The notes under the pieces: generated by a model | Told to the model about the DNA's origin: nothing | Database searches by the model: none | Seen by the model: only the letters and a program-made list of their open reading frames with translations | Shown: piece by piece, positions 1 through 5,968 of the stretch | Layout of the letters: every line of letters begins with the position of its first letter | How positions within the stretch are numbered: the first letter of the stretch is position 1 | Made by a program: the position numbers and the translations under genes | Assembly (NCBI GenBank): GCA_043718505.1 | Contig: JAYSVN010000026.1 | Coordinates: 1-17,785, forward strand | Source of the DNA: JAGOSA01 sp043718505 | Lineage (GTDB): Bacteria; Patescibacteriota; Minisyncoccia; Phycocordibacterales; UBA9973 | Direction of reading: 5' to 3' | Length of the DNA: 17,785 nucleotides

Positions 1-176
1 GCGCTCATGCCCTTCGGGCCGTCTTCTGTTTCAAAAGAAACAGGATCGCCTTCACGAAGTTCATCGAAAGTAACACCGACGAGAGAGTTTGAGTGGAAGA
101 ACAAGTCCTTCTGCTGGCCCTCTACGGCGATGAAACCGAAACCTTTGTCAGTGAGTTTTTTGATTACACCGTTCAT
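1..176 (-). CDS. csp: Cold-shock domain protein (partial, C-terminus off the left edge)
   Basis: Small single-stranded nucleic-acid-binding protein of the CspA family, a cytoplasmic RNA chaperone. The 58 visible codons begin MNGVIKKLTDKGFGFI, carrying RNP1 (KGFGFI, residues 11-16), followed by RNP2 (DLFFH), the two motifs that define the cold-shock OB fold. Csp proteins are usually 65-70 residues, so only the last few residues should be missing. The ATG at 176-174 is the first in frame and gives a standard Csp N-terminus. There is no convincing Shine-Dalgarno. The gene is divergent from the ABC exporter and has its own strong promoter with a leader of about 74 nt, long compared with the other genes here. 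Family assignment is secure; the particular paralogue is not. Confidence 0.93.
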   Translation of the reverse strand, partial: MNGVIKKLTDKGFGFIAVEGQQKDLFFHSNSLVGVTFDELREGDPVSFETEDGPKGMS

Positions 177-256
177 TGATTTTTTTTCAACAAATTAATA
201 AATACAATAAACGCATGTTTGCTCGACTAAGTACATCCTAGCTCTATTGTGATCAG

Positions 257-285
257 AGTATACCAGAAAGCAATTTTTTTGTCAA
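257..285 (-). promoter_or_regulatory. Sigma-70 promoter of the cold-shock gene
   Basis: On the minus strand TTGACA (285-280) is followed after exactly 17 bases by TATACT (262-257). This places the start of transcription near 250 and leaves a leader of about 74 nt before the cold-shock ATG. Long leaders that act as thermosensors are known for cspA mRNAs of other bacteria; whether this one folds that way is not visible by eye. Confidence 0.8.
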
Positions 286-320
286 CCATGGCCTGGGCGT
301 CGCGTCAGCGAGCTTTCTGT

Positions 321-326
321 TATAAT
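321..326 (+). promoter_or_regulatory. -10 element of the ABC exporter gene
   Basis: A perfect TATAAT at 321-326 lies 11 nt before the ATG at 338. The transcript would start about 5 nt before the start codon. No good -35 hexamer is visible at 16-18 bp spacing. There is no Shine-Dalgarno, so translation would be near-leaderless. Confidence 0.6.
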
Positions 327-337
327 CAGATTTTGCA

Positions 338-2083
338 ATGAAAATTTTCAAGAAATATCTCAGGAAATATTGGAAGCTGTGCATACTAGTGCTCGTCCTG
401 GCACTCGTTAATCAATTCTTTTCACTGCTTGAGCCTTACATCACTCAGCTCCTCATTGATCGCTATGCCACGCACTACACTGACTTTAGTAAAGCGGATT
501 TTATTCGTGGTGTTAGCTGGCTCGTTTTGGCTTTTATTGGCACAGCGCTTATCTCCCGCATTGCCAAAAATTTCCAAGACTACTACCTCAACACTATTAG
601 TCAGCGCTCCGGTGCCGACATGTATAGGGAAGGGGTGAAGCATTCACTCGCTTTGCCGTATGCGATTTTTGAAGACGAGCGCAGCGGCGAAACACTTGGC
701 AAACTCCAAAAAGCCAGACAGGATACGGAAAAGCTCATGCTAGCACTGGTTAATACTGTTTTTGTTTCGCTGGTGATTTTTGCTTTCGTCGCTGTTTACT
801 CCGCGACAATTTACTGGCTCATTCCAGTCGCTTTCTTCGGCATGATCTTTGTTATCGGCGGCGTAAGCATCGTCATGTCGAAGCGCATCAAGAAAATTCA
901 GAACGTCATCGTTGCCGAAACGACAGCGCTTGCCGGTGCTACTACAGAATCGCTGCGGAATATTGAACTTGTGAAGTCGCTCGGTCTGACCGGGCAAGAA
1001 GTTGGTCGACTGAACACGACTACCGAAAAAATTCTTAAACTTGAGCTCAAGAAGCTGCGTTATTTGCGCAGCCTCGATTTTGTTCAGGGAACAATTACCA
1101 ATGCCATCCGTGCCGGTATTATTCTTTTCCTTTTCACACTTATCTATAATGGCACGATTACACTTGGCCAATACTTCTCGCTCAATATTTATTCGTTCTT
1201 CCTTTTCTTCCCGCTGCAGCAAATCGCGCCCTTGATTGCTACATACCGCGAAGCTCAGGCGTCGCTCGCTAATTACCATAAGCTCATGGAAACTGCACCT
1301 GAGCCTAGTCCGGAGAGCCCAAAAGCTATCGGTGAAGTAAAAAAACTTGAATTCAAGGATGTTTCTTTTGGCTACAAGTCAGCAACGACACAGGCGCTTT
1401 CTGGTATTTCATATACAACTTCGCAAGGCAAGACAATTGCTTTTGTCGGGCCGTCCGGTTCGGGCAAAACTTCGATGGTGAAATTGCTCGTTGGCTTGTA
1501 TGTGCCGACTGAAGGTGAGATTTTGTACAACGGCATTCGCCACGATGAAATTGATAAAGAAGAATTGCGCAAGCAAATTGGTTTTGTCACTCAGGACACA
1601 CAGCTTTTCTCAGGTACGATTCGCGAGAATCTGCTTTTCGTTGCGCCACATGCGACAGATGAAGAATGTTTAAACGCGCTTCACAAGGCGCAATGTCAAA
1701 ATCTACTCGAACGCGGTGGCCAAGGCCTCGATACGGTTATCGGCGAAGGTGGCGTCAAAGTTTCAGGAGGGGAGAAGCAACGTCTCTCCATCGCTCGTGC
1801 ACTGCTGCGCAAACCAAAGATTTTAGTTTTTGATGAAGCGACATCTGCGCTTGATTCTTTAACTGAAGAAGAAATTGGTAAAACTATTCGTCATGTTTCG
1901 GAAATTAAATCTCACATCACAATTTTGATTGCGCATCGCTTGTCGACAATTATGCATGCTGACACAATCTACGTTTTAGAAAAAGGTAAAATAGTTGAAT
2001 CAGGATCACATGAAGATTTGCTCAAGACGGATAATGGTCTCTATCACGCTATGTGGAGGCAGCAGATTGGGGAACGCAGCTAG
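338..2083 (+). CDS. ABC exporter half-transporter (MsbA/MdlB type)
   Basis: Fused membrane plus ATPase half-transporter of 581 residues, expected to work as a dimer exporting lipids, peptides or drugs. The N-terminal half (about 1-310) is a type-I exporter membrane domain with hydrophobic segments near 15-33, 60-75, 135-178 and 255-300. The ATPase domain has Walker A GPSGSGKT (371-378), Q-loop around GFVTQDTQ, signature VSGGEKQR (475-482), Walker B ILVFDE (495-500) with catalytic E500, and switch H533 in AHRLST. All catalytic residues are intact and the length is normal for the family. It is monocistronic, diverges from the cold-shock gene and ends before a hairpin terminator at 2185. The substrate cannot be read from sequence. 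Confidence 0.95.
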   Translation: MKIFKKYLRKYWKLCILVLVLALVNQFFSLLEPYITQLLIDRYATHYTDFSKADFIRGVSWLVLAFIGTALISRIAKNFQDYYLNTISQRSGADMYREGVKHSLALPYAIFEDERSGETLGKLQKARQDTEKLMLALVNTVFVSLVIFAFVAVYSATIYWLIPVAFFGMIFVIGGVSIVMSKRIKKIQNVIVAETTALAGATTESLRNIELVKSLGLTGQEVGRLNTTTEKILKLELKKLRYLRSLDFVQGTITNAIRAGIILFLFTLIYNGTITLGQYFSLNIYSFFLFFPLQQIAPLIATYREAQASLANYHKLMETAPEPSPESPKAIGEVKKLEFKDVSFGYKSATTQALSGISYTTSQGKTIAFVGPSGSGKTSMVKLLVGLYVPTEGEILYNGIRHDEIDKEELRKQIGFVTQDTQLFSGTIRENLLFVAPHATDEECLNALHKAQCQNLLERGGQGLDTVIGEGGVKVSGGEKQRLSIARALLRKPKILVFDEATSALDSLTEEEIGKTIRHVSEIKSHITILIAHRLSTIMHADTIYVLEKGKIVESGSHEDLLKTDNGLYHAMWRQQIGERS

Positions 2084-2184
2084 TAAAATTTGTTGCCAAG
2101 AAAGTAACTTTGCAATAGAATAGTAATGGTAACACTGAGGCTGCAAGTCACCGAGAACTGATTTGCTGGTGGATGTGACGAGAT

Positions 2185-2208
2185 AAAAACCGCTTTTGAG
2201 CGGTTTTT
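2185..2208. terminator. Bidirectional hairpin terminator
   Basis: AAAAACCGCT pairs perfectly with AGCGGTTTTT around a TTTG loop, giving a stem flanked by A and T runs. It serves the ABC exporter on the plus strand and, on the minus strand, lies 26 nt past the end of the tRNA-like gene, ending in TTTTTAT. Confidence 0.8.
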
Positions 2209-2234
2209 ATATTTGCAGCGAAACTGTCTGTTTG

Positions 2235-2305
2235 TGGAGGTGACGGGAGTCGGACCCGCAACTTCAAACTGGTAAGATTTAAAGCCTAGACCATCTAGCA
2301 CCCCC
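2235..2305 (-). tRNA. Compact, non-canonical tRNA or tRNA-like gene (anticodon UAC, Val, if real)
   Basis: This 71-nt minus-strand segment folds as a reduced cloverleaf. The acceptor GGGGGTG pairs with CACCTCC (one G-U), followed by discriminator A (2235) and no encoded CCA. The T arm is GCGGG/CCCGT with loop TCCGACT, so the usual TTC starts TCC. The anticodon stem TAAAT/GTTTG (extendable to 8 bp) closes loop CTTACCA, which places TAC at 2274-2272, a valine anticodon, with an unusual C at position 37. Only 17 nt replace the normal 19 between acceptor and anticodon stems. The best D hairpin is CTAG-ATGGT-CTAG, shorter and shifted relative to a normal D arm. It is followed by a good terminator. 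It could be a working odd tRNA, a degenerate one, or a tRNA-mimicking remnant of an integrated element. Confidence 0.5.
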
Positions 2306-2397
2306 ACGGTACGACTAACCCAGCCATACCAGACTCCAGAATAAATAATCGTGATGAATTTTTGATTAGGAAAAAATAAAATCTGCTGCAAGCGGGT

Positions 2398-2425
2398 TTG
2401 ACTTTTCCCTCCACAGATATATATT
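2398..2425 (+). promoter_or_regulatory. Promoter of the ECF sigma factor gene
   Basis: TTGACT (2398-2403), a 16-bp spacer and TATATT (2420-2425) predict a start near 2432, about 7 nt before the ATG. The boxes look like the housekeeping sigma-70 type, so the gene is probably not solely autoregulated. Confidence 0.6.
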
Positions 2426-2438
2426 AAAAAGAAAAACC

Positions 2439-3029
2439 ATGGAAGTTTCTAGTTCTTTTAAAAAGTATGCGCTTTTTTCTGACGCAGAGCTTGTTGCCAA
2501 ATTCCAGCAGGGCGAAGACAATGCTTTTCCCGCTCTCGTTGATCGCCATATTTCATATCTCAAAACTACTATCGCCATACTTATCAAAGACAAAGATGAA
2601 CAGCAGGATGTGCTGCAGGATCTTTTTGAAAAGGTGATAAAAATTCTGAGAAGGAAAAAAGGTTATGTCGAAACCAACTTATTTCGGGCCTGGATTATCA
2701 GGGTCTGTCATAACGTCTGTATCGACAGGCTGAGACAGCAGCAATTGCGCCCAACATCAAGCTACGATGACAATCCAAAATTGGTCACGGCAAAAGGTGA
2801 TGACCAGTACAATTTGGAAGAAAAAGCGATTAAAAGCGAGGAGCACATTAAATTGAGGCAATGTATACAATTGCTGCCCTTTGACCAAAGACAGATCGTC
2901 ATTATGAGGTGCTATCTCGGTATGTCGTATAAGGAAATTATTGCGCGTCTCGGCTTGAATCGAAACACAGCAATAGGCAGAATGCGCTACTCAAAACTCA
3001 AACTTGCAGAAATGATGCAAGCAAGTTAA
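2439..3029 (+). CDS. ECF-family RNA polymerase sigma factor
   Basis: Sigma-70 family protein of 196 residues made of regions 2 and 4 only, the ECF layout. Residues about 25-100 form region 2 (DEQQDVLQDLFEKV, then the promoter-melting and -10 recognition stretch FRAWIIRVCHNVCIDRLR). Residues about 135-190 form region 4, with a helix-turn-helix in MSYKEIIARLGLNRNTAIGR that reads the -35 box. Between them is a polar linker. There is no adjacent gene that looks like a membrane anti-sigma factor, the usual partner; the convergent neighbour is a secreted protein. The style resembles the many SigW-like ECF factors of Bacteroidota, which together with the neighbour suggests transfer (inference). No Shine-Dalgarno is seen. 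Confidence 0.9.
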   Translation: MEVSSSFKKYALFSDAELVAKFQQGEDNAFPALVDRHISYLKTTIAILIKDKDEQQDVLQDLFEKVIKILRRKKGYVETNLFRAWIIRVCHNVCIDRLRQQQLRPTSSYDDNPKLVTAKGDDQYNLEEKAIKSEEHIKLRQCIQLLPFDQRQIVIMRCYLGMSYKEIIARLGLNRNTAIGRMRYSKLKLAEMMQAS

Positions 3030-3054
3030 AAACCCCGCGTGTACGGGGTTTTTT
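3028..3054. terminator. Shared terminator between convergent genes
   Basis: AAAAACCCCG (3028-3037) and CGGGGTTTTT (3044-3053) form a strong stem around CGTGTA. It overlaps the sigma factor stop codon on one side and the stop of the minus-strand secreted protein on the other, so it ends both transcripts. Confidence 0.85.
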
Positions 3055-3964
3055 ATTTTGTTGCACTATTAAACGTGATTCTTTTTTCTGCCTGCATTTC
3101 AACATCTCTTTCAAGATCAGTTCGCTCAAACGGGAATGGATGAAAGGCTGCGAGTTTTGCGAGGGCGTCAGGCATTATTTCCATAAAATATCTGGAAATA
3201 AATTGAAAGTTACCACTACCTTTTGTTAGACTAGCACTCCTGCCGTTTCGGGTTAAGAAAATAATTAAAGCTTCACGCTGATTATCACTTTCCATGAGGA
3301 ACCGTAATAACACACAAAGTCTGCCGTATTTAATCGATTCGCCTTTTATAAGAACCTGCTTCCCGGTAGTCGCTGATTTGAGAAGCATATCAATGTGTGT
3401 GAATCCGGAATTAGTGATCCCATATCTATCAAATAAATTACCCTGGTCATCTCTTGTATATTGATAACCTGTTTTTTTGGATAAAGTATCTTCGTTGAGT
3501 TTCCAGGCTGCATACTTTGGCGTGCCTTTCATTGCCGTATCTTCGGCATACGGGTACTTAACAATAAATTCAGCAGAGAATGCATTAATCATTTCTTCGG
3601 CCTCCTGTTCTTCCTTCGAAAAAAATCTCGGAATAGTGTCAGGTGCCGTCATGGGATGGATCCAGTAGTACGGATTACCGGCTTTATCAAGAAAGATTCT
3701 GAAGCCATGCGGTTCAGGTATATCCACCGCTGAGGTGTCGGTAATAATTTCCGGTTTATCGGCAACACTATGTAAGTGATAAAAAGTAGTTTGTGAAACT
3801 TCCACCCAGTAGTCATTGTTGTACCTTTCATGTACCGGATGTAGTAAGTACTCTTTTACTTTTTTAGTTTGGGTATGTGATTGGGCAAAAGCAGTGCTTT
3901 GTGCAAAGAGCAGGGAAATCATGACGATCACTCTGAAGAAGGGGAATAGTCTATAGTTTTCCAT
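3053..3964 (-). CDS. Secreted hypothetical protein, Bacteroidota-like style
   Basis: A 303-residue exported protein of unknown function. The start is placed at the ATG at 3964 rather than 27 codons further upstream, because the resulting N-terminus is a clean signal peptide (MENYRLFPFF, hydrophobic VIVMISLLF, cleavage at or after AFAQ) and because a promoter with perfect boxes lies inside the upstream extension. The mature part is soluble, rich in aromatic and charged residues, with no membrane segment and no motif I recognise. The AQ-type cleavage site and mature sequence resemble Bacteroidota secreted proteins. It converges on the ECF sigma gene with a shared terminator, so the two may have arrived together. 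Leader about 16 nt, no Shine-Dalgarno. Confidence 0.75.
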   Translation of the reverse strand: MENYRLFPFFRVIVMISLLFAQSTAFAQSHTQTKKVKEYLLHPVHERYNNDYWVEVSQTTFYHLHSVADKPEIITDTSAVDIPEPHGFRIFLDKAGNPYYWIHPMTAPDTIPRFFSKEEQEAEEMINAFSAEFIVKYPYAEDTAMKGTPKYAAWKLNEDTLSKKTGYQYTRDDQGNLFDRYGITNSGFTHIDMLLKSATTGKQVLIKGESIKYGRLCVLLRFLMESDNQREALIIFLTRNGRSASLTKGSGNFQFISRYFMEIMPDALAKLAAFHPFPFERTDLERDVEMQAEKRITFNSATK

Positions 3965-3986
3965 TTTTTTGTGTATAGTTTTTGTG

Positions 3987-4015
3987 ATATTAAAACGTAA
4001 ATTAAAATATGTCAA
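3987..4015 (-). promoter_or_regulatory. Promoter of the secreted protein gene
   Basis: Minus-strand TTGACA (4015-4010), 17 bp, TAATAT (3992-3987). The predicted start near 3980 leaves about 16 nt before the chosen ATG at 3964 and excludes the longer reading-frame start at 4045. Confidence 0.75.
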
Positions 4016-4025
4016 TGTTTGTGGC

Positions 4026-4043
4026 GCCGTGTCTTCGCACGGC
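4026..4043. repeat. GC-rich hairpin
   Basis: GCCGTG and CACGGC form a 6-bp stem around TCTTCG. It is not followed by a T run on either strand, so it is not an obvious terminator. It sits between the divergent promoter of the secreted protein and the repeat at 4076. Confidence 0.45.
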
Positions 4044-4075
4044 ATCCTACAAAATTATAGTCGCTGTGCCCCCTT

Positions 4076-4107
4076 AATTTTGTGGAGATGGTTGAGCCAG
4101 ATTAGAA
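4076..4107 (+). repeat. Degenerate direct repeat resembling the ssrA 3' end (copy 1)
   Basis: TTTTGTGGAGATGG (4078-4091) is identical over 14 bases to the sequence covering the ssrA 3' end at 5532-5545, in the same orientation, and the match continues loosely (GATTAGAACT here, AATCGAACT in ssrA). It also matches the copy at 5072-5102 at about 27 of 31 positions. It is a possible remnant attachment site. Confidence 0.5.
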
Positions 4108-4150
4108 CTGAAATCCCCAAGTAGTAATAGAAAGGAGATAAGAGAGTAGT

Positions 4151-4165
4151 ATGATTGAATTGTGA
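4151..4165 (+). promoter_or_regulatory. Leader micro-ORF with the only clear Shine-Dalgarno in the window
   Basis: AAGGAG-type sequence (AGGAG at 4133-4137) precedes ATG ATT GAA TTG TGA (4151-4165). The TGA overlaps the GTG start of the following gene in the string TTGTGA. Either ribosomes load on the micro-ORF and re-initiate at the GTG, or the micro-ORF is accidental and the Shine-Dalgarno acts at long range. An in-frame TGA at 4156-4158 rules out an upstream extension of the main gene. Confidence 0.4.
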
Positions 4166-4575
4166 AAAAATTTAAGAACTACATTGTGCCGCTCATTATC
4201 GGATTAGTAACAATAATCATGCTCGGGTTGAGTACGACCCGGACTTGGGAAAGTGCACAGAACACTCACAGGGTACAGTCATCACTTTACTCGGCAGGCC
4301 ACCTAGAAACAGCACCAAACTCTGTGTCGTATATCTTCGCTGGAGTTCTGTTCAAGTACAATGGTGGCAAAATATTGCTTTCGTTGGTCTTAATTATTCT
4401 TTCGCTCGTTTCTATTTTTTCGAATAATCCAAAAGTGTACAGTAGGATAAACAAACTGCTCACTGTCGCTGTCGTAGTACTAGTATTCTATAAGGTCGCC
4501 TACGGGCTATTTTGTTCGAGTATACCAATTGCTCCCGTGCCAGGTGGCGAGCCTTTCATTTGTCGATTCTTTTAG
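4162..4575 (+). CDS. Small hypothetical membrane protein
   Basis: A 137-residue integral membrane protein with three likely spans, about 7-25, 70-88 and 98-118, and an external loop between the first and second. Two cysteines near the C-terminus (CSS and the penultimate region ICRFF) could form a disulfide outside. The start is GTG at 4162: the next Met is inside the first span and a stop lies just upstream in frame. No family is recognised. Eleven nucleotides separate it from the next gene, so the two probably form a membrane plus extracytoplasmic pair. Degenerate direct repeats flank the pair on both sides. Confidence 0.65.
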   Translation: MKKFKNYIVPLIIGLVTIIMLGLSTTRTWESAQNTHRVQSSLYSAGHLETAPNSVSYIFAGVLFKYNGGKILLSLVLIILSLVSIFSNNPKVYSRINKLLTVAVVVLVFYKVAYGLFCSSIPIAPVPGGEPFICRFF

Positions 4576-4586
4576 TTAAAAAATAT

Positions 4587-5072
4587 ATGAAAAAAATAAC
4601 CATTATCATTTTCATCCTCGCTGCCCTTTTTTTCTTGCCGGTCGTACCACAAAAGCAAGTTCTCATGTGCATTCAAGGACCGTGTCCGTCACACATCAAG
4701 TTCAGATCGCCCTACAAAATACTGAGGCAAGAGCGCGTTATCAAGACTGGCCGAGATAATACAAGTCGCAAGACCTGGGTATCACTCAAAGTGATAGGGA
4801 CAGAGAAAACCGGTCAAAAAGAGATCGCCTTCAAATCTGCAGACGGCACGTACTCACGAAGGTACAAGGTTGAGACCGGAGCTTTCACCCTTATTCCGCA
4901 AAATTATCCAGGAGATCGACAGGAAACTGATACGCTGCTAATTATCCTCAATCCAGGAAGTTATACTATTGAGCAATTCTTGGACGGAGCGCTTATTAAA
5001 ACAACTTCGCTCGAAGCGGAAGATTCTCTTGAGGCTTCGCAGAATGTAAAGAGGATCGAGCTCACGTATTAA
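4587..5072 (+). CDS. Hypothetical membrane-anchored or secreted protein
   Basis: A 161-residue protein starting at the ATG at 4587; an in-frame ATG at 4512 exists but would extend 25 residues into the previous gene and spoil the N-terminal signal. Residues 1-22 (MKKITIIIFILAALFF) are a basic start followed by one hydrophobic segment, a signal anchor or signal peptide. The rest is polar with alternating beta-type patterns (KTWVSLKVIGTE, YKVETGAFTLIP, TLLIILNPGSYTIEQF), suggesting an all-beta extracytoplasmic domain. Two cysteines (CIQGPC) lie just after the anchor. No homologue is recognised. It follows the membrane protein at 4162 in one operon. Confidence 0.65.
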   Translation: MKKITIIIFILAALFFLPVVPQKQVLMCIQGPCPSHIKFRSPYKILRQERVIKTGRDNTSRKTWVSLKVIGTEKTGQKEIAFKSADGTYSRRYKVETGAFTLIPQNYPGDRQETDTLLIILNPGSYTIEQFLDGALIKTTSLEAEDSLEASQNVKRIELTY

Positions 5073-5102
5073 ATTTGTGAGATTGTTGAGTGAGATTAGA
5101 AG
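5072..5102 (+). repeat. Degenerate direct repeat resembling the ssrA 3' end (copy 2)
   Basis: The segment aligns with 4076-4107 (shared TTTGTG, AGAT, GTTGAG, AGATTAGAA) and more weakly with the ssrA 3' end. The two copies bracket the gene pair 4162-5072 almost exactly, this copy starting at its stop codon. Confidence 0.45.
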
Positions 5103-5132
5103 CAAAATGCAGGGAAGTGAAGGAAAATAAAA

Positions 5133-5156
5133 AAGCCGCGTTATTAATAGCGGCTT
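5133..5156. terminator. Terminator between convergent genes
   Basis: AAGCCGC and GCGGCTT pair around a 10-nt AT-rich loop. Read on the minus strand the hairpin runs into TTTTTTATTTT, a strong intrinsic terminator for the gene at 5187-5510 (and possibly the whole smpB-ssrA transcript). On the plus strand the tail is weaker (AATTCTTTAAT). Confidence 0.75.
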
Positions 5157-5186
5157 AATTCTTTAATGGCCATCTTAACAGTCTCA

Positions 5187-5510
5187 CTATCTCTCTGTTG
5201 AAAACATTTTGTAGGCATCATAAACTTTTTGTTTTCCATAGAAAACTAAGTCACCTTGTTCTGTGTCAAAACATTTTGGTCGAGAGAATAGCATTTTACC
5301 ATTCTCGTCAAATGCACATGTAACTGCACATGCACTTCCTAGTGATAGAACTTTTCCATCACGTACAACTAATATTTTAGGACCCAAATCTAAGAAAAAC
5401 ATGAATTTATGTTTTCCAGTTATGTTACCTAAAATCCAATATTCCAGTCGGAATAATTGAGATATATTTAGACATAGCCTAAATACAATTATTGAAATGA
5501 TCTTTCTCAT
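5187..5510 (-). CDS. Small hypothetical exported protein next to ssrA
   Basis: A 107-residue protein of unknown function. Residues 1-20 (MRKIISIIVFRLCLNI) look like a signal peptide or short anchor. The rest contains a hydrophobic strand region (FMFFLDLGPKILVVRDGKVL) and a Cys-containing segment (GSACAVTCAFDENGKM) that reads like beta hairpins. The ATG lies only 26 nt past the ssrA 3' end with no terminator in between, so it may be carried on the smpB-ssrA transcript, and it ends at the terminator at 5133-5156. Its position directly at an ssrA 3' end is where integrated elements usually sit. No Shine-Dalgarno. Confidence 0.55.
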   Translation of the reverse strand: MRKIISIIVFRLCLNISQLFRLEYWILGNITGKHKFMFFLDLGPKILVVRDGKVLSLGSACAVTCAFDENGKMLFSRPKCFDTEQGDLVFYGKQKVYDAYKMFSTER

Positions 5511-5536
5511 ATATTTATTTGTTTAAAGAATTTTTG

Positions 5537-5915
5537 TGGAGATGGGGAGAATCGAACTCCCGTCTAAATATGAACCTCGGTAGCATCTACATACATAGTT
5601 AGTTTGATTTTTTTAAACCTCACGCCTTCAAAGCCAACAAAATAGCGTGAACTCGATCCCTAAGTTTCGGTGTTTCGCGAGGGCGCGCGAAATCCTAGCC
5701 TCGAAGTATTATGCCTATGCAAGCGTACGAGACGCTGTCTCACACAGACACCTGCCGGCCGTTAGGCGTATGCAGGAGCGAAGTTCATCACGAATGGTGA
5801 CTTCACTGAACGAAATGCGTTTGCATTTACGTGGTACGGATAGTTTTACGAGTTGTCCGAAAGCTCGGTATGCACTAATCGAGGGGAATCATACCTATCA
5901 ACACCAATCATCCCC
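5537..5915 (-). ncRNA. ssrA: Transfer-messenger RNA (tmRNA)
   Basis: tmRNA rescues stalled ribosomes with SmpB: it enters as an alanyl-tRNA mimic and then supplies a short tag reading frame. The 5' end GGGGATGATTGG (5915 downward) pairs as GGGGATG with CATCTCC near the 3' end (one G-U), and the T arm ACGGG-AGTTCGAT-TCTCC region contains the invariant TTCGA. Discriminator A is at 5537; CCA is not encoded. The length is 379 nt, normal for a one-piece tmRNA. The tag frame lies at 5824-5762, followed by GC-rich helices and a 3' half with strong hairpins (for example TTCGCGCGCCCTCGCGAA). It lies 53 nt downstream of smpB on the same strand, the classical pairing. Confidence 0.93.
5762..5824 (-). 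other. tmRNA tag-peptide reading frame
   Basis: After the typical GTAAAT context the resume codon is GCA (5824-5822). The frame reads ANAFRSVKSPFVMNFAPAYA and stops at TAA (5764-5762). This is 20 residues, about double the E. coli tag, starting with the usual Ala-Asn and ending Ala-Tyr-Ala instead of Leu-Ala-Ala. Resume-codon choice is by analogy with other tmRNAs. Confidence 0.75.
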
Positions 5916-5954
5916 AATTTTTGGACCCTTCGCGCAAGCGCTCCGGGCGTCTAA

Positions 5955-5968
5955 GTGCCATAAGGCAC
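5955..5968. repeat. Small hairpin between smpB and ssrA
   Basis: GTGCC and GGCAC form a 5-bp stem around ATAA just after the smpB stop, with GCGC repeats following toward ssrA. It has no T run and may be a processing or stability element that separates smpB mRNA from tmRNA. Confidence 0.35.

Larger units (their letters stand above)
2231..5537. mobile_element. Candidate genomic island or tandem insertions at the ssrA 3' end
   Basis: The stretch between the ssrA 3' terminus (5537) and the tRNA-like 3' end (2235) holds only accessory genes: a small exported protein, a membrane/secreted pair, a secreted protein and an ECF sigma factor. Imperfect direct repeats related to the ssrA 3' end occur at 4076-4107 and 5072-5102 in the same orientation. 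ssrA 3' ends are established integration sites for phages and islands. No integrase or transposase is visible, so if it is an island it is a decayed or non-autonomous one. Confidence 0.35.

Noticed and set aside
7..198. Plus-strand open frame at the left edge
   Set aside because: Opposite the cold-shock gene, whose RNP motifs are unmistakable on the minus strand.
740..1279. Minus-strand open frame of 179 codons inside the ABC exporter
   Set aside because: Lies entirely opposite a well-supported gene, with no recognisable domain and low-quality composition.
2161..2183. Another copy of the TGTGGAGGTGACGGGAG-type repeat
   Set aside because: Similarity needs several gaps over about 20 bases and is not better than chance by eye.
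2235..2340. A long class II tRNA (Leu, Ser or Tyr) ending at 2235 and starting near 2330
   Set aside because: Only four acceptor pairs form (GGAG/CTCC), the D loop would be 15 nt and no anticodon stem is found.
3965..4045. Upstream extension of the secreted protein
   Set aside because: Would hide the signal peptide behind 27 residues and run through perfect -35 and -10 boxes.
4512..4586. Upstream extension of the protein at 4587
   Set aside because: Overlaps the preceding gene and displaces a clean MKK-type signal segment.
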